This document shows, piece after piece, positions 1 through 10,046 of a stretch of DNA of 64,000 nt. The DNA comes from Microbacterium thalassium (lineage in GTDB: Bacteria > Actinomycetota > Actinomycetes > Actinomycetales > Microbacteriaceae). The DNA lies in contig NZ_JACHML010000001.1 of assembly GCF_014208045.1 (NCBI RefSeq), positions 2,728,001-2,792,000 of the forward strand, read 5' to 3'. Position 1 is the stretch's first letter, and every line of letters starts with the position of its first letter. The notes under the pieces are model-generated. The model was not told the origin of the DNA and made no database searches. It was given only the letters and a program-made list of their open reading frames with translations. Both the position numbers and the translations under genes were made by a program.

Positions 1-1251
1 CCACATCTGGTGCTGCCCCACGCCCGCGGCGTAGATCGCGTCCGGGCCGGTCAGCTCGCCGATCCGCTGGATCACGTACTGGGGCGCGAGCAGGCCGTCC
101 TCGGTCGGGGCGTAGCCCAGCGGGAACTCGGTGCGCAGGCCGTCGAGGAACGCCCACCACGGGTCGAGGTCGGCCCGGTCCTCGGCCGCCGCGCTGGAGT
201 ACGCGGTGGCGAGATCGACCAGAACGTCCTTGAGGTCGCCCACGATCGGGACGTCGGCTGTGCGGATCTTCGAGATCTCGGCCGGGTCGATGTCGACGTG
301 CACGACCTTCGCGTTCGGCGCGAACTGATCGGACTTGCCCGTGACCCGGTCGTCGAAGCGGGTGCCGAGGGCGACGAGGAGGTCGGCCTCCTGCAGCGCG
401 AGCACCGCCGGCACCGTCCCGTGCATCCCGGGCATGCCGAGGTGCTGCGGGTGCGAGTCCGGGAACGCGCCGCGGGCCATGAGCGTGGTCACCAGCGGTG
501 CACCCGTGGCCTCGGCGAGGGCGCGGAGCTCTTCGGACGCCTTCGCGCGGATCACACCGCCCCCGACATAGAGCACGGGCTTCTGAGCCGCCGCCAGCAT
601 CTGGGCGGCCGCGCTGATCTGCTTGCCGTGCGCCTTGGTGACGGGTCGATAGCCGGGCAGGTCGAGCTTGGGCGGCCACGCGAACGGGGCGGACGCCTGC
701 TGCGCGTCCTTGGTGATGTCCACCAGGACCGGGCCGGGGCGGCCCGTGCTCGCGATCTCGAACGCAGCGGCGATGGCGGCGGGGATCTCCTCGGCGGTCT
801 TGACCAGGAACGAGTGCTTGGTGACCGGCATCGTGATGCCGACGATGTCGGCTTCCTGGAACGCATCCGTCCCCATCAGGTGGCTGAACACCTGGCCGGT
901 GATGCACACCAGCGGCACGGAGTCCATGTAGGCGTCGGCGATGGCGGTGACGAGGTTGGTCGCTCCCGGTCCCGACGTCGCGATCGCGACGCCGGTGCGC
1001 CCGGTCGCCGACGCGTAGCCTTCCGCGGCGTGGCCGGCCCCCTGCTCGTGGCGCACGAGGTAGTGCCGCACGGCGGGGTCGTCCATCAGCGGGTCGTAGA
1101 CGGGCATGATCGCGCCGCCGGGGATGCCGAACACGTCGGTGACCCCCAGCAGCTCGAGCGAGCGGACGACCGCCTGGGCTCCCGTGAGCACGGGCGCGGA
1201 CGCGGTGCGAGCGGGGGGCCGGGGCACGGCCGTCATCGGTTCGGCAGGCAT
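1..1251 (-). CDS. ilvB: Acetolactate synthase large subunit, 3' end outside window
   Basis: Catalyses the ThDP-dependent condensation of two pyruvates, or pyruvate with 2-oxobutyrate, the first common step of valine, leucine and isoleucine synthesis. The 417 codons present hold the N-terminal ThDP-binding (PYR) domain with the catalytic glutamate at residue 69 in [14 protein letters not shown], the [13 protein letters not shown] entry, the central domain ending in [11 protein letters not shown], and the start of the C-terminal domain (GVGQHQMW) at the window edge. The last third of the enzyme lies outside. ATG at 1251 is preceded by an AGAGG-type ribosome site. ilvD ends 45 bases upstream on the same strand, so ilvD-ilvB is probably one unit. 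Confidence 0.95.
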   Translation of the reverse strand, partial: MPAEPMTAVPRPPARTASAPVLTGAQAVVRSLELLGVTDVFGIPGGAIMPVYDPLMDDPAVRHYLVRHEQGAGHAAEGYASATGRTGVAIATSGPGATNLVTAIADAYMDSVPLVCITGQVFSHLMGTDAFQEADIVGITMPVTKHSFLVKTAEEIPAAIAAAFEIASTGRPGPVLVDITKDAQQASAPFAWPPKLDLPGYRPVTKAHGKQISAAAQMLAAAQKPVLYVGGGVIRAKASEELRALAEATGAPLVTTLMARGAFPDSHPQHLGMPGMHGTVPAVLALQEADLLVALGTRFDDRVTGKSDQFAPNAKVVHVDIDPAEISKIRTADVPIVGDLKDVLVDLATAYSSAAAEDRADLDPWWAFLDGLRTEFPLGYAPTEDGLLAPQYVIQRIGELTGPDAIYAAGVGQHQMW

Positions 1252-1296
1252 GGTGAAGATCCTCTATGACTCGGAGGGTTTGTGTCTGGACGCCGT

Positions 1297-3003
1297 TCAG
1301 CCCGTGACGGCGCCCTGGGCTGCAGAGCGCACGAGACGGGAGTACTTGGCAAGGACGCCACGGGTATAGCGCGGGGGAAGGGGCTCCCAGCCGTCCCGGC
1401 GGGAGCTCAGCTCTGCGTCGTCGACGAGTAGGTCGAGAGTGCGAGCCGCGATATCGACCCGTATCAGATCACCATCGCGCACGAAGGCGATCGGACCAGC
1501 GTCCACCGCTTCGGGTGCTATGTGGCCGATGCACAGGCCGGTTGTGCCGCCTGAGAATCTGCCGTCCGTCAAGAGTAGTACATCTTTTCCGAGCCCAGCG
1601 CCCTTGATGGCGGCGGTGATCGCGAGCATCTCGCGCATGCCGGGGCCGCCCTTGGGGCCCTCGTAGCGGATGACCACCACGCTGCCCGCCTCGATCTCGC
1701 CGGCGGCGAGGGCGTCGAGCGCCCCGCGCTCGCGCTCGAAGACGCGGGCCGGGCCCTCGAAGACGCTGGCGTCGAAGCCCGCCGTCTTCACGACGGCCCC
1801 CTCGGGGGCGAACGAGCCATGCAGGATCGTGAGCCCGCCCGTGGCGTGGATCGGATCGTCGAGCGTGTGCACGACCTCTCCGTCGATGGGGTCGGGGTCG
1901 AGGTCGGCGAGGTTCTCTGCGAGCGTCTTCCCGGTGACCGTCAGCGCATCGCCGTGGAGGAGTCCCTCGTCGAGCATCGCCTTCATGATGACCGGGATGC
2001 CGCCGTGACGGTCGACGTCGTTCATGACGTACTTGCCGAACGGCTTCATATCGGCGATGTGGGGCACCTTGTCGCCGATGCGGTTGAAGTCGTGCAGGCT
2101 CAGCTCCACCTCGGCCTCGTGTGCGATGGCGAGCAGGTGAAGCACCACGTTCGTCGAGCCGCCGAGCGCCATCGCCAGCGCGATCGCGTTCTCGAACGCC
2201 TCCTTGGTGAGGATGTCGCGCGTGGTGATCCCCTGGCGCAGCAGGTTCACCACGGCCTCGCCGGAGCGGTGCGCGAAGTAGTCGCGGCGGCGGTCGGCCG
2301 CGGGAGGCGCGGCCGAGCCCGGAAGGCTGAGCCCGAGGGCCTCGGCGACGGATGCCATCGTGTTGGCGGTGTACATGCCGCCGCACGCGCCCTCACCCGG
2401 TGCGAACGAGCACTCGATGCGCTTGAGGTCCTCCTCGCTCATGCGTCCGGCCAGACATGCGCCGACGCCCTCGAACGAGTCGATGATCGTGATGTCCTTC
2501 TCGGTGCCGTCCGAGAGCTTGACGAACCCGGGCGCGATCGACCCCGCGTAGAGGAACGCGCTGGACAGATCCAGGCGCGCCGAGGCCATCAGCATGCCGG
2601 GGATCGACTTGTCGCAGCCGGCGAGCAGCACGGTGCCGTCCAGCCGCTCGGCCTGGACGACGGTCTCGACCGAGTCGGCGATGACCTCGCGCGACACGAG
2701 GGAGAAGTGCATGCCCTCGTGGCCCATCGAGATGCCGTCCGAGACCGAGACGGTGCCGAACTGGAGCGGGTAGCCGCCGCCGGCGTGGACGCCTTCCTTG
2801 GCGCCCTGGGCGAGTCGATCCAGGCTCAGGTTGCAGGGGGTGATCTCGTTCCAGCTGGACGCGATGCCGATCTGGGGCTTGTCCCAGTCGGCGTCGCCCA
2901 TGCCGACGGCGCGGAGCATGCCGCGCGACGTGGTCGCCTCGATTCCGTCGGTGACGACGCGACTGCGGGGTTTGATGTCGATGTTGCTGTTCGACTCAGG
3001 CAT
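1297..3003 (-). CDS. ilvD: Dihydroxy-acid dehydratase
   Basis: Dehydrates 2,3-dihydroxy-isovalerate and -3-methylvalerate to the 2-oxo acids of branched-chain amino acid synthesis, using an Fe-S cluster. The 568-residue length is normal. Family motifs are intact: PCNLS (Cys57), AGCDKSIPG (Cys130), [14 protein letters not shown] (Cys207) and, near the C-terminus, [11 protein letters not shown]. It lies just upstream of ilvB in the same orientation. Codons for roughly 1440-1600 are unlike the rest of the gene (AGA, ATA, CTA, TTG, TCA, GCA close together, with lower G+C), which suggests a short stretch exchanged by recombination. The frame stays open through that patch, so the enzyme should be functional. 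Confidence 0.95.
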   Translation of the reverse strand: MPESNSNIDIKPRSRVVTDGIEATTSRGMLRAVGMGDADWDKPQIGIASSWNEITPCNLSLDRLAQGAKEGVHAGGGYPLQFGTVSVSDGISMGHEGMHFSLVSREVIADSVETVVQAERLDGTVLLAGCDKSIPGMLMASARLDLSSAFLYAGSIAPGFVKLSDGTEKDITIIDSFEGVGACLAGRMSEEDLKRIECSFAPGEGACGGMYTANTMASVAEALGLSLPGSAAPPAADRRRDYFAHRSGEAVVNLLRQGITTRDILTKEAFENAIALAMALGGSTNVVLHLLAIAHEAEVELSLHDFNRIGDKVPHIADMKPFGKYVMNDVDRHGGIPVIMKAMLDEGLLHGDALTVTGKTLAENLADLDPDPIDGEVVHTLDDPIHATGGLTILHGSFAPEGAVVKTAGFDASVFEGPARVFERERGALDALAAGEIEAGSVVVIRYEGPKGGPGMREMLAITAAIKGAGLGKDVLLLTDGRFSGGTTGLCIGHIAPEAVDAGPIAFVRDGDLIRVDIAARTLDLLVDDAELSSRRDGWEPLPPRYTRGVLAKYSRLVRSAAQGAVTG

Positions 3004-3021
3004 TCTCGAAGTCTATTCCCG

Positions 3022-3819
3022 TCAGGCGTCCCGGTTCTGCTCTATGACCCGCGTCCGCGCAAGTGCGGACAGCATGTCCGCGAACGCGGGAATGTCGGGC
3101 ACGATGACGGTCGCGGCGGTGTCGTCGCGCGAGCCGACGTGCACGCCGACGTCGCCGGGTCCGAGACTGCGCAGCGCGTCCTCGTCGGTGACGTCGTCGC
3201 CGGCGAACAGCGCGGCGTCGGCATCCGTCATCCCGCGCAGATCCGCGACCGCGGAGTCCTTGCCCTCGTGGCGGAACGCGTACTCGACGATGTTGTGTCC
3301 CGTGCGCCGGCGCCAGTGCGGGGCTTCGGCGGCGACGATGGCGTCGACCGCATCGTTCGCGGCGCTGCTCGTGGCCGCGTCGGCGGTGCGCGTGTGGACG
3401 CCGAACCCGAACGCCTTGGGCTCGATCCACACACCGTCCATTCCGGCGGTGGCCGCCTCGGCGTGCTCTCGCAGCGTGTCGCGCAGGGCGACGTGCTCGG
3501 CGTCGTCGAGGACGCCGACCGGTCCCTCCCCCGGCACCCACAGCTCGGCTCCGTGGGATCCGGCGAGGTAGATGCGCGAGTCGTCGCCGTGCTCGGAGAT
3601 GACGCGCAGGTCGCCGAGGGTGCGCCCCGACACCAGCGCCACGACCGTGCCCGGTGCGTCCAGCAGCGCCTCCACCGCACGGCGCGACTCGGGCAGCATG
3701 CGCGCCGTCATCGGCTCGTCGACGAGCGGTGACAGCGTGCCGTCGAAGTCGAGGGCGATCAGCAGCTTCGGGACGGCGGCCAGTCGGGCGATCGCGTCCG
3801 CAGCGGCATCCGCGCTCAT
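3022..3819 (-). CDS. otsB: Trehalose-6-phosphate phosphatase
   Basis: Removes phosphate from trehalose 6-phosphate, the second step of OtsAB trehalose synthesis. The 265-residue protein is a HAD-type phosphatase: the nucleophile motif DFDGTLS is at residues 24-30 and the distal acidic motif GDDVTDEDAL near residue 215 completes the Mg site. ATG at 3819 overlaps the otsA stop as ATGA, so the two enzymes are translationally coupled. Longer open frames upstream merely run through otsA out of frame and were not used. Confidence 0.93.
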   Translation of the reverse strand: MSADAAADAIARLAAVPKLLIALDFDGTLSPLVDEPMTARMLPESRRAVEALLDAPGTVVALVSGRTLGDLRVISEHGDDSRIYLAGSHGAELWVPGEGPVGVLDDAEHVALRDTLREHAEAATAGMDGVWIEPKAFGFGVHTRTADAATSSAANDAVDAIVAAEAPHWRRRTGHNIVEYAFRHEGKDSAVADLRGMTDADAALFAGDDVTDEDALRSLGPGDVGVHVGSRDDTAATVIVPDIPAFADMLSALARTRVIEQNRDA

Positions 3820-5246
3820 GCCGACGCCTGCTCGCGCAGCTTGGCCTGGCGCGCGACATCCAGCGCGTCGAGGTTGTCGCGCGTCCAGCGCGCGACGTCG
3901 TTCTCGAGCACCTTGCGGCGCAGGGCCCGCATGCGCCGCCCCTGCTCGGCGGCGGGCATGTCGATCGCGCGGACGATGGCGTCCTTCATGCCGTCGATGT
4001 CGTGCGGGTTGATGCGCACGGCGCTCGCGAGCTCGTCGGCGGCGCCGGCGAACTCGCTCAGCACGAGCACGCCGCGGTTGTCGAGCCGCGTGGCGACGTA
4101 CTCCTTCGCGACGAGGTTCATGCCGTCGCGCAGCGCCGTGACGAGCATGACGTCGGCCGCGAGGAACAGCGCCACCATCTCCTCGCGGGGATAGGACTGG
4201 TGCAGGTACCGGATCGCGGTGTTGGTCATCGTGTCGAATTGGCCGTTGATGCGTCCGACGGTCAGTTCGATCTCGTCGCGCAGCTGGGCGTAGGCCTGCA
4301 CGCGCTCGCGGCTGGGGCTCGCGACCTGAACCAGGGTGACGTCGCCCACTTCGACGCGACCGTCCTCGAGCAGCTCGCCGAACGCCTTCATGCGGTGGCG
4401 GATGCCCTTGGTGTAGTCGAGCCGGTCGACGCCGAGCAGGATCTTCTTGGGGTTGCCCAGGCTCTCGCGGATCTCGGCCGCGCGCGCCTGGATGTCCGGA
4501 CGCTCGGCGAGTTCGATGTACCCGTCCGCGTCGATCGAGATCGGGAAGGCCTTCGCCAGCGCGATGCGGTGCCCGCCGTCCTGGAGCGGGATCGTGATGC
4601 CCGAGGCCTTGGTCGTGTAGTGGTGGATGCGGCGCACGGCGCGCGCGAAGTTGCCGGCATCCGCCACTCGCTGGAACCCGATGACGTCGGCGCCCAGCAG
4701 TCCGTCGATCACCTGGCGTCGCCAGGGAAGCTGCGAGTAGAGCCCGTATGCGGGGAACGGAATGTGGTGGAAGTAGCCGATCGTGAGGTCGGGCCGCAGC
4801 TCGCGCAGCATGCGCGGCACGAGCTGCAGCTGGTAGTCCTGCACCCAGACCGTCGCGCCGTCGGCCGCCGCGGCGGCGGCCGCCTCCGCGAACCGCCGGT
4901 TCACGCGGACGTAGCTGTCCCACCACACGCGTCGATAGCGGGGAGCGGCGATGACGTCGTGATAGAGCGGCCAGATCGTGTCGTTCGAGAATCCCTCGTA
5001 GTAGTTCTCGAGATCGTCGGACGAGAGCTTCACCGGGACGAGGAGCGTGCCGTCGAAGTCGAACGGCTCGACGTCGAGGTCGGCGCGCCCGGGCCAGCCG
5101 ACCCATGCACCGTCGACCTTCTTCATCACCTGCTCGAGCGCGGTGACGAGCCCTCCCGGCGAGCGGCGCCAGCTGTCGCCTCCGGGTCCGGTCACCCGAT
5201 CGACAGGGAGTCGATTGGCGACGACGACGAAATCTGCGGTGGTCAC
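3816..5246 (-). CDS. otsA: Trehalose-6-phosphate synthase
   Basis: GT20 glycosyltransferase that joins UDP- (or ADP-) glucose to glucose 6-phosphate to give trehalose 6-phosphate, an osmoprotectant and cell-envelope sugar precursor in actinobacteria. At 476 residues it has the family length. Visible motifs are VVVANRLPVDR (7-17), SPGGLVTAL (29-37), VWVQDYQLQLVP (133-144), FHHIPFPA (159-166) and the C-terminal ALRDGMNLVAKEYVA donor-binding loop. It is first in a two-gene unit with otsB. Only 80 bases separate it from the divergent small membrane protein gene at 5327. Confidence 0.95.
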   Translation of the reverse strand: MTTADFVVVANRLPVDRVTGPGGDSWRRSPGGLVTALEQVMKKVDGAWVGWPGRADLDVEPFDFDGTLLVPVKLSSDDLENYYEGFSNDTIWPLYHDVIAAPRYRRVWWDSYVRVNRRFAEAAAAAAADGATVWVQDYQLQLVPRMLRELRPDLTIGYFHHIPFPAYGLYSQLPWRRQVIDGLLGADVIGFQRVADAGNFARAVRRIHHYTTKASGITIPLQDGGHRIALAKAFPISIDADGYIELAERPDIQARAAEIRESLGNPKKILLGVDRLDYTKGIRHRMKAFGELLEDGRVEVGDVTLVQVASPSRERVQAYAQLRDEIELTVGRINGQFDTMTNTAIRYLHQSYPREEMVALFLAADVMLVTALRDGMNLVAKEYVATRLDNRGVLVLSEFAGAADELASAVRINPHDIDGMKDAIVRAIDMPAAEQGRRMRALRRKVLENDVARWTRDNLDALDVARQAKLREQASA

Positions 5247-5326
5247 GGGGCCTCCCGGATCGAGCTTTCCGTCTGCCAGGCTAACAGCGCCGTGCTCCCG
5301 GCCGTTCCTGCCGCTAGCGTGGGTGC

Positions 5327-5578
5327 ATGCGCACCTACCTGTTCACGACCGGTCTGTTCAGCGCCATCTCCGGCGCCTCCACCCTGTTGCGCTCGCTGCG
5401 CGAGGAGCAGTTCACGTGGCGCACGGCGCTGGGCTGGCTCAGCTGGGGCATCAGCGTCGCCCTCGTCGTGGGCGCCATCGTCGACGTGCGGCGCGCACGG
5501 CACGGCGTCCTCGCACCCGAAGACTCTCCGATCTCCGGGCACGAGGCCGCCATCATGCGCCGTCATCTGCGCGGCTGA
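5327..5578 (+). CDS. Small membrane protein of unknown function
   Basis: An 83-residue protein with one or two hydrophobic stretches (about residues 5-20 and 33-53) followed by a basic, charged C-terminus. No recognised domain. The ATG lies six bases after a TAGCGT box (5315-5320) and has no Shine-Dalgarno sequence, consistent with leaderless transcription, which supports both the gene and its start. It is convergent with the thiolase gene and divergent from otsA. Confidence 0.6.
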   Translation: MRTYLFTTGLFSAISGASTLLRSLREEQFTWRTALGWLSWGISVALVVGAIVDVRRARHGVLAPEDSPISGHEAAIMRRHLRG

Positions 5579-5591
5579 TCCGGGCTGCCTC

Positions 5592-6782
5592 TCAGCGGGT
5601 GAGGATGAGCGCGTCGCCCTGACCGCCGCCGCCGCACAGCGACACCGCTGCCGTCCCGCCTCCCCGGCGGACCAGTTCGTGCACGGCGTGCACGACGAGA
5701 CGGTTGCCGGAGGCCCCGATGGGGTGGCCGAGCGCGATGCCGCCGCCGTGCGGGTTCACGATGTCGTCGGACAGCCCGAGTTCGCGCTGCGAGCGGGCGA
5801 CGACCGCGCCGAACGCCTCGTTGATCTCGACGACGTCGAGGTCGGCGGGGGTGATGCCCTGCTTGGCGCAGGCCTTCTCGATCGCGCGCGCCGGCTGGGC
5901 GTGCAGCGAGTTGTCGGGTCCGGCGACCTGGCCCGCAGCGCCGACGACCGCGAGGACGTCCCATCCGTTCTCGTCCGCGTGCGCGCGCGTCGTCAGCACG
6001 ACCGCCGATGCGCCGTCCGAGATCTGCGACGAGTTGCCCGCGGTGATCGAGCCGTTGCCCGCGAACGCCGGACGCAGACCCGCGAGCGTCTCGACGGTGG
6101 TCGAGGGGCGGATGCCCTCATCCCGCGTCACGACGACGGGGTCGCCCTTGCGCTGCGGGATCTCGACCGGGACGATCTCGGGCTCGAAGACCCCGGCGTC
6201 CGTCGCGGCGGCCGCGCGCTGGTGCGAGCGGGCGGCGACGGCATCCTGGTCCTCGCGCGTGATCTCGAGGCGCTCGTTGTGCCGCTCGGTCGACGCGCCC
6301 ATGCTCTCGCAGTCATACGCATCCGTGAGGCCGTCGTAGGCCATGTGGTCGAGCACCTCGATCGAGCCGTACGACCAGCCCTCGCGCGAGCCCATCAGCA
6401 TGTGCGGGGCGCGCGTCATCGACTCCATGCCGGCGGCGACCACGACCGTCGCGTCGCCGAGGGCGAGCATGCGCGCCGCGTCGATGACGGCCGTCAGGCC
6501 CGACAGGCACACCTTGTTGACGGAGCCGGCGTGGACGTTCCACGGGATGCCGGCGCCGATGGCCGCCTGGCGCGCGGGGTTCTGCCCGGCACCGGCCGCC
6601 AGCACCTGCCCGACGAGCACGGCGTCGACGGCATCGGCCGGGATGCCGCCCTTCTCGAGCGCGCCGCGGATGGCGGCGCTGCCCAGCTGCACCGAGGTGA
6701 GCGACGCCAGCTGGCCCTTCAGCCGCCCCTGGGGCGTGCGGGCCGCGGCGACGATGACGATGTCGTCGCTGATGTTCATCAT
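5592..6782 (-). CDS. Acetyl-CoA C-acetyltransferase (thiolase)
   Basis: Cleaves acetoacetyl-CoA with CoA into two acetyl-CoA, or runs in reverse. The 396 residues carry the complete thiolase triad: Cys92 in [11 protein letters not shown], His353 in [10 protein letters not shown] and Cys383 in LCGGGGQG, plus NEAFGAV. The N-terminus [11 protein letters not shown] and the close neighbours scoA-scoB fit acetoacetyl-CoA rather than beta-ketoadipyl-CoA as substrate. The start at 6782 overlaps the scoB stop as ATGA; a second ATG directly follows at 6779. Last gene of the scoA-scoB-thiolase operon. Confidence 0.92.
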   Translation of the reverse strand: MMNISDDIVIVAAARTPQGRLKGQLASLTSVQLGSAAIRGALEKGGIPADAVDAVLVGQVLAAGAGQNPARQAAIGAGIPWNVHAGSVNKVCLSGLTAVIDAARMLALGDATVVVAAGMESMTRAPHMLMGSREGWSYGSIEVLDHMAYDGLTDAYDCESMGASTERHNERLEITREDQDAVAARSHQRAAAATDAGVFEPEIVPVEIPQRKGDPVVVTRDEGIRPSTTVETLAGLRPAFAGNGSITAGNSSQISDGASAVVLTTRAHADENGWDVLAVVGAAGQVAGPDNSLHAQPARAIEKACAKQGITPADLDVVEINEAFGAVVARSQRELGLSDDIVNPHGGGIALGHPIGASGNRLVVHAVHELVRRGGGTAAVSLCGGGGQGDALILTR

Positions 6783-7432
6783 GCCTCCACCGTGAGTGCG
6801 TTCGAGACGGTCAGTTCGGGCTCGGTCGCCGCGATGACCTCGTCGACCGAGACGCCCGGCGCGGTCTCGACGAGGACGAGTCCGTCGTCGGTGACGTCGA
6901 TGACGGCGAGGTCGGTGATGATGCGGTCGACGACGCCGCGGCCGGTCAGCGGCAGCGAGCACGAGTTCACGATCTTGGCCGAGCCGTCCTTCGCGACGTG
7001 CTCCATGAGCACGATGACCTTGCCGGCGCCGTGGACGAGGTCCATCGCGCCGCCGGGGCCCTTGACCATCTTGCCGGGGATCATCCAGTTGGCGAGGTCG
7101 CCGGTCGCCGACACCTGCATGGCGCCGAGGATGGCGGCGTCGATCTTGCCGCCGCGGATCATGCCGAAGCTGGTCGCCGAGTCGAAGTACGCCGCGCCCG
7201 GGAGCACCGTGACGGTCTCCTTGCCGGCGTTGATGAGGTCGGGATCCACGTTCTCCTCGGTCGGGTAGGGCCCGACGCCGAGGATGCCGTTCTCGGACTG
7301 CAGCACGACCGTGACGCCCGCGGGGACGTAGTTCGGCACGAGCGTGGGCAGGCCGATGCCGAGGTTGACGTATGCGCCGTCGGCGAGCTCCGCCGCCGCG
7401 CGCGCGGCCATCTCATTGCGGGTGAGTGCCAT
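6779..7432 (-). CDS. scoB: 3-oxoacid CoA-transferase, beta subunit
   Basis: Beta chain of succinyl-CoA:3-oxoacid CoA-transferase, which activates acetoacetate with CoA taken from succinyl-CoA. 217 residues, the usual size for the separate beta subunit. The catalytic glutamate is Glu47 in LQSENGILG, and [11 protein letters not shown] (25-35) and the later [15 protein letters not shown] stretch are family features. Two bases separate it from the scoA stop and it overlaps the thiolase start, so the three genes form one tightly coupled operon for acetoacetate use. Confidence 0.93.
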   Translation of the reverse strand: MALTRNEMAARAAAELADGAYVNLGIGLPTLVPNYVPAGVTVVLQSENGILGVGPYPTEENVDPDLINAGKETVTVLPGAAYFDSATSFGMIRGGKIDAAILGAMQVSATGDLANWMIPGKMVKGPGGAMDLVHGAGKVIVLMEHVAKDGSAKIVNSCSLPLTGRGVVDRIITDLAVIDVTDDGLVLVETAPGVSVDEVIAATEPELTVSNALTVEA

Positions 7433-7434
7433 GT

Positions 7435-8211
7435 TCAGGCTCCTTCCGTGGCGGTGACGGTTCGGCGCTCGATGCGCTTCTCGATGCCGCTGCCCACCTC
7501 GACGATGCGGTGGACGTAGATGCCGGGCAGGTGGATGGTGTCGGGGTCGAGCTCGCCCGGCTCGACGAGCTCCTCGACCTGCGCGATGCACACGCGGCCG
7601 GCCATTGCGGCGAGCGGGTTGAAGTTGCGCGCGGCCTTGTTGAAGACGAGGTTGCCGTGGCGATCGCCGCGGAGGGCGTGGACGAGGGCGAAGTCGGTGA
7701 CGATCGCCTCTTCGAGCACGTAGTCGCGATCGCGGCCGCTCACGTCGAAGGTGCGCACGTCCTTGACGGGCGACGCCACGGCGATCGAGCCGTCCGGGCT
7801 GTACCTGCGGGGCAGTCCGCCCTCGGCGACCTGGGTGCCGACGCCGGTCTGCGTGAAGAACGCCGCGATGCCGGATCCGCCGGCGCGCAGCTTCTCGGCG
7901 AGCGTGCCCTGCGGCGTGAGCTCGAGCTCGAGCTCGCCCGAGAGGAACTGCCGCTCGAACTCCTTGTTCTCGCCGACGTACGACGAGGTCATCTTGCGGA
8001 TGCGCTTGGCGTTCAGCAGGACGCCCAGCCCCCAGTCGTCGACGCCGCAGTTGTTGCTGACGATGCTGAGGTCGCTCGTGCCCTGCGCGAGCAGCGCCTC
8101 GATGAGGGCGATGGGATTGCCGGACAGTCCGAATCCGCCGACGGCCAGCGAGGCTCCGTCGGGGATGTCGGCGACGGCCTCGGCCGCAGACGTCCAGGTC
8201 TTGTCGATCAC
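7435..8211 (-). CDS. scoA: 3-oxoacid CoA-transferase, alpha subunit
   Basis: Alpha chain, binding CoA, of the succinyl-CoA:3-oxoacid CoA-transferase. 258 residues with the family signature [16 protein letters not shown] (25-40), [12 protein letters not shown], and the [18 protein letters not shown] stretch. Its match is to SCOT-type ScoA rather than to PcaI. I chose GTG at 8211 because GGAG lies five bases before it; a TTG 18 bases further upstream would place the ribosome site inside the gene. Divergent from the IclR gene, with 85 bases between them. Confidence 0.92.
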   Translation of the reverse strand: MIDKTWTSAAEAVADIPDGASLAVGGFGLSGNPIALIEALLAQGTSDLSIVSNNCGVDDWGLGVLLNAKRIRKMTSSYVGENKEFERQFLSGELELELTPQGTLAEKLRAGGSGIAAFFTQTGVGTQVAEGGLPRRYSPDGSIAVASPVKDVRTFDVSGRDRDYVLEEAIVTDFALVHALRGDRHGNLVFNKAARNFNPLAAMAGRVCIAQVEELVEPGELDPDTIHLPGIYVHRIVEVGSGIEKRIERRTVTATEGA

Positions 8212-8296
8212 GTGTGCTCCTTTGCTCAAACGCGCGCGGTGATTCAGGTCCCATCCTCACCCGCCGCTGCGCGCACCGCATCCCGGCGTTTGCCAT

Positions 8297-9118
8297 GTGG
8301 AGGATCCGATCGATAGTGTCCATATCGTGGACAGCACGGATTCTGCGCGATCGGTGCCTGGGGCGCAGTCGGTCGCCCGCGCGGCGCGCCTGCTGCGCCT
8401 GGTGACCTCGGCAGGGAACGACGGCGGCAGCGTCGCCGATCTCGCACGCCAGGCCGACCTCACGCGTCCGACCGCGCACCGGCTGCTCACGGCGCTGCGC
8501 AACGAGGGCCTCGTCGACCAGGACGAGTCGACCGGCCGCTGGATGCCGGGGCCCGAGCTGTACCTCATGGGCAGCGTCGCGGCATCCCGCTACGACATCA
8601 CCGGCGTCGCGCGCGACATCGTGCGCTCGCTCGCGGTGCGCACCGAGGAGAGTGCGTTCCTGTCGGTCCGCCGCGGCGACGAGACGGTGTGCCTCGTGCG
8701 CGAAGAGGGCAGCTTCCCCATCCGCTCGTTCGTGCTGTCGGAGGGGGTGCGCTTTCCGCTCGGCGTGGCGTCGGCGGGACTCGCGATCCTCGCCTTCCTG
8801 CCGCCTCACGATGTGGACAGCTACTTCGCCCGCCACCCCGAGCTCAGCGATGCGTGGGGCGCGTCCCACAGCGAGAGCCGGCTGCGCGCACGACTCCGCG
8901 AGACGCAGGCGCGAGGGTTCGCGGTGAACCCCGGCCTGATCGTCGAGGGCAGCTGGGGCATGGGAGCGGCGGTGTTCACCCGCGAGGGGCACCCGCAGTG
9001 GGCGCTGAGCCTCACCGGCGCCGAGTTCCGCTTCCCGCCCGAGCGGGTCGCGGAACTCGGGCGCACGCTGCTGGCCCATGCGCACCAGCTGACGACGCGC
9101 GTGGCGGCGGCGCGCTGA
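8297..9118 (+). CDS. IclR-family transcriptional regulator
   Basis: Probable regulator of the divergent scoA-scoB-thiolase operon. 273 residues if the first GTG is used: winged helix-turn-helix at about 23-85 ([13 protein letters not shown], then [20 protein letters not shown]) and the IclR effector-binding domain from about 95 ([29 protein letters not shown]). No ribosome site precedes any candidate start. In-frame GTGs at 8327 and 8354 would give proteins nearer the family length of about 255. A perfect palindrome at 8317-8333 would sit inside the gene if 8297 were the start, so 8354 may be the true one. Confidence 0.88.
   Translation: MEDPIDSVHIVDSTDSARSVPGAQSVARAARLLRLVTSAGNDGGSVADLARQADLTRPTAHRLLTALRNEGLVDQDESTGRWMPGPELYLMGSVAASRYDITGVARDIVRSLAVRTEESAFLSVRRGDETVCLVREEGSFPIRSFVLSEGVRFPLGVASAGLAILAFLPPHDVDSYFARHPELSDAWGASHSESRLRARLRETQARGFAVNPGLIVEGSWGMGAAVFTREGHPQWALSLTGAEFRFPPERVAELGRTLLAHAHQLTTRVAAAR
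8317..8333. promoter_or_regulatory. Palindrome TGTCCA-N5-TGGACA, candidate IclR operator
   Basis: A perfect 6+6 inverted repeat with a 5-base centre, at the 5' end of the IclR gene and facing scoA. Family knowledge: IclR proteins often bind palindromes beside their own promoter and control a divergent catabolic operon. Binding is inferred. Confidence 0.45.
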
Positions 9119-9128
9119 CGTCGCGGCG

Positions 9129-10046
9129 CTACACGCGCGCGTCGACGGCGGCGAGCTCCTCCTGGACGGCGGCGGCGACGACCTCGGCGCCCGCATCCGA
9201 CATCACGATCGTGTAGTGGTTGAGGCCGGCATCGACCCGCTCGTGCTGAACGGACGGGTAGGCCGCCAGCATCCGCTCGATGTGCTCGGGAGCGTACAGA
9301 CCGGGAGGCTCGTTCTGCAGACCGCGCGGGACGGTGATGAGGCGGACCGGGTGCGCGATGGCCGCGAGGGCCTCCGGAAGGGCGGATCCGGTGTTCATGT
9401 CGACGGTGTCGTCCGCCGTCGTGCGGTAGCTCGTCGCCGGGCGGAACGCCCCCTCGCCGTCGTCGACGAGGTCGTAGGCGAGGTAGCGCTCGAGGTCGTC
9501 CGACCACGCCTCGCCGAACGCCGGGTGCTTGCGCCAGAAGTCGAGGTACTCCCCCACGTCGGCGAACCGCATCGACAGACGCTGCGCGGTCGGTCCGAGG
9601 ATGCCGGCCACCAGGGTGTCGGTGTCGAGTCCCGCGGGCACGTCGAGCGGCAGGCCGCCGTCGACCAGCAGCACGCGCGACACGCGCTCGGGATGCCGGT
9701 GGGCGAAGACGAGCGAGACAAAGCCGCCCATCGAGTGGCCGACGACGACGGTCCGGTCGATCCCGACGGCGTCGAGCAGGGCGGCGAGGTCGTCGGCGTG
9801 GGCGGCCATGCCCGCAGCGCCCTCGATGCCGTTGCTGCGGCCACGGCCGCGAAGGTCGGGCGCCACGATGCGCACGCCCGGGAGGCGCCGCGCGACGAAC
9901 GGCCAGGCCAGGTGCGACGAGGTGATGCCGTGGACGGCCAGGACGGTCGGATTCCCCTCTGCGGGCTCCGTGGGCTCCCACACGCCGGCGTGCAGCAGAC
10001 CCCCGTCGACGGGGACGTCGATCTCGCGATAGTCGTGACCCGTCAT
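9129..10046 (-). CDS. Alpha/beta hydrolase (possible 3-hydroxyacid ester hydrolase)
   Basis: A 305-residue alpha/beta-hydrolase-fold enzyme: oxyanion-hole motif VHGITSS (38-44), nucleophile Ser105 in GHSMGG, and catalytic His277 in GLNHY. No signal peptide, so it acts in the cytoplasm. Start at 10046 overlaps the 3-hydroxybutyrate dehydrogenase stop as ATGA; a further ATG lies four codons upstream. The tight coupling suggests it releases the dehydrogenase's substrate, for example from a hydroxybutyrate ester or oligomer. That is inference from position; the sequence alone does not give the substrate. Confidence 0.85.
   Translation of the reverse strand: MTGHDYREIDVPVDGGLLHAGVWEPTEPAEGNPTVLAVHGITSSHLAWPFVARRLPGVRIVAPDLRGRGRSNGIEGAAGMAAHADDLAALLDAVGIDRTVVVGHSMGGFVSLVFAHRHPERVSRVLLVDGGLPLDVPAGLDTDTLVAGILGPTAQRLSMRFADVGEYLDFWRKHPAFGEAWSDDLERYLAYDLVDDGEGAFRPATSYRTTADDTVDMNTGSALPEALAAIAHPVRLITVPRGLQNEPPGLYAPEHIERMLAAYPSVQHERVDAGLNHYTIVMSDAGAEVVAAAVQEELAAVDARV

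Noticed and set aside
3654..7268. A 1204-codon open frame on the plus strand, and others such as 1819-3732 and 55103-58120
   Set aside because: They run antisense to or out of frame with well-supported genes (otsA/B, thiolase, scoB, ilvD, ABC exporter) and translate to Arg/Ala/His-rich low-complexity sequence, as expected in DNA of this G+C content.
5592..8211. Beta-ketoadipate genes pcaI-pcaJ-pcaF with PcaR
   Set aside because: The IclR neighbour fits, but the transferase and thiolase sequences match acetoacetate-type enzymes, and bdhA lies nearby; no other aromatic-pathway gene is present.
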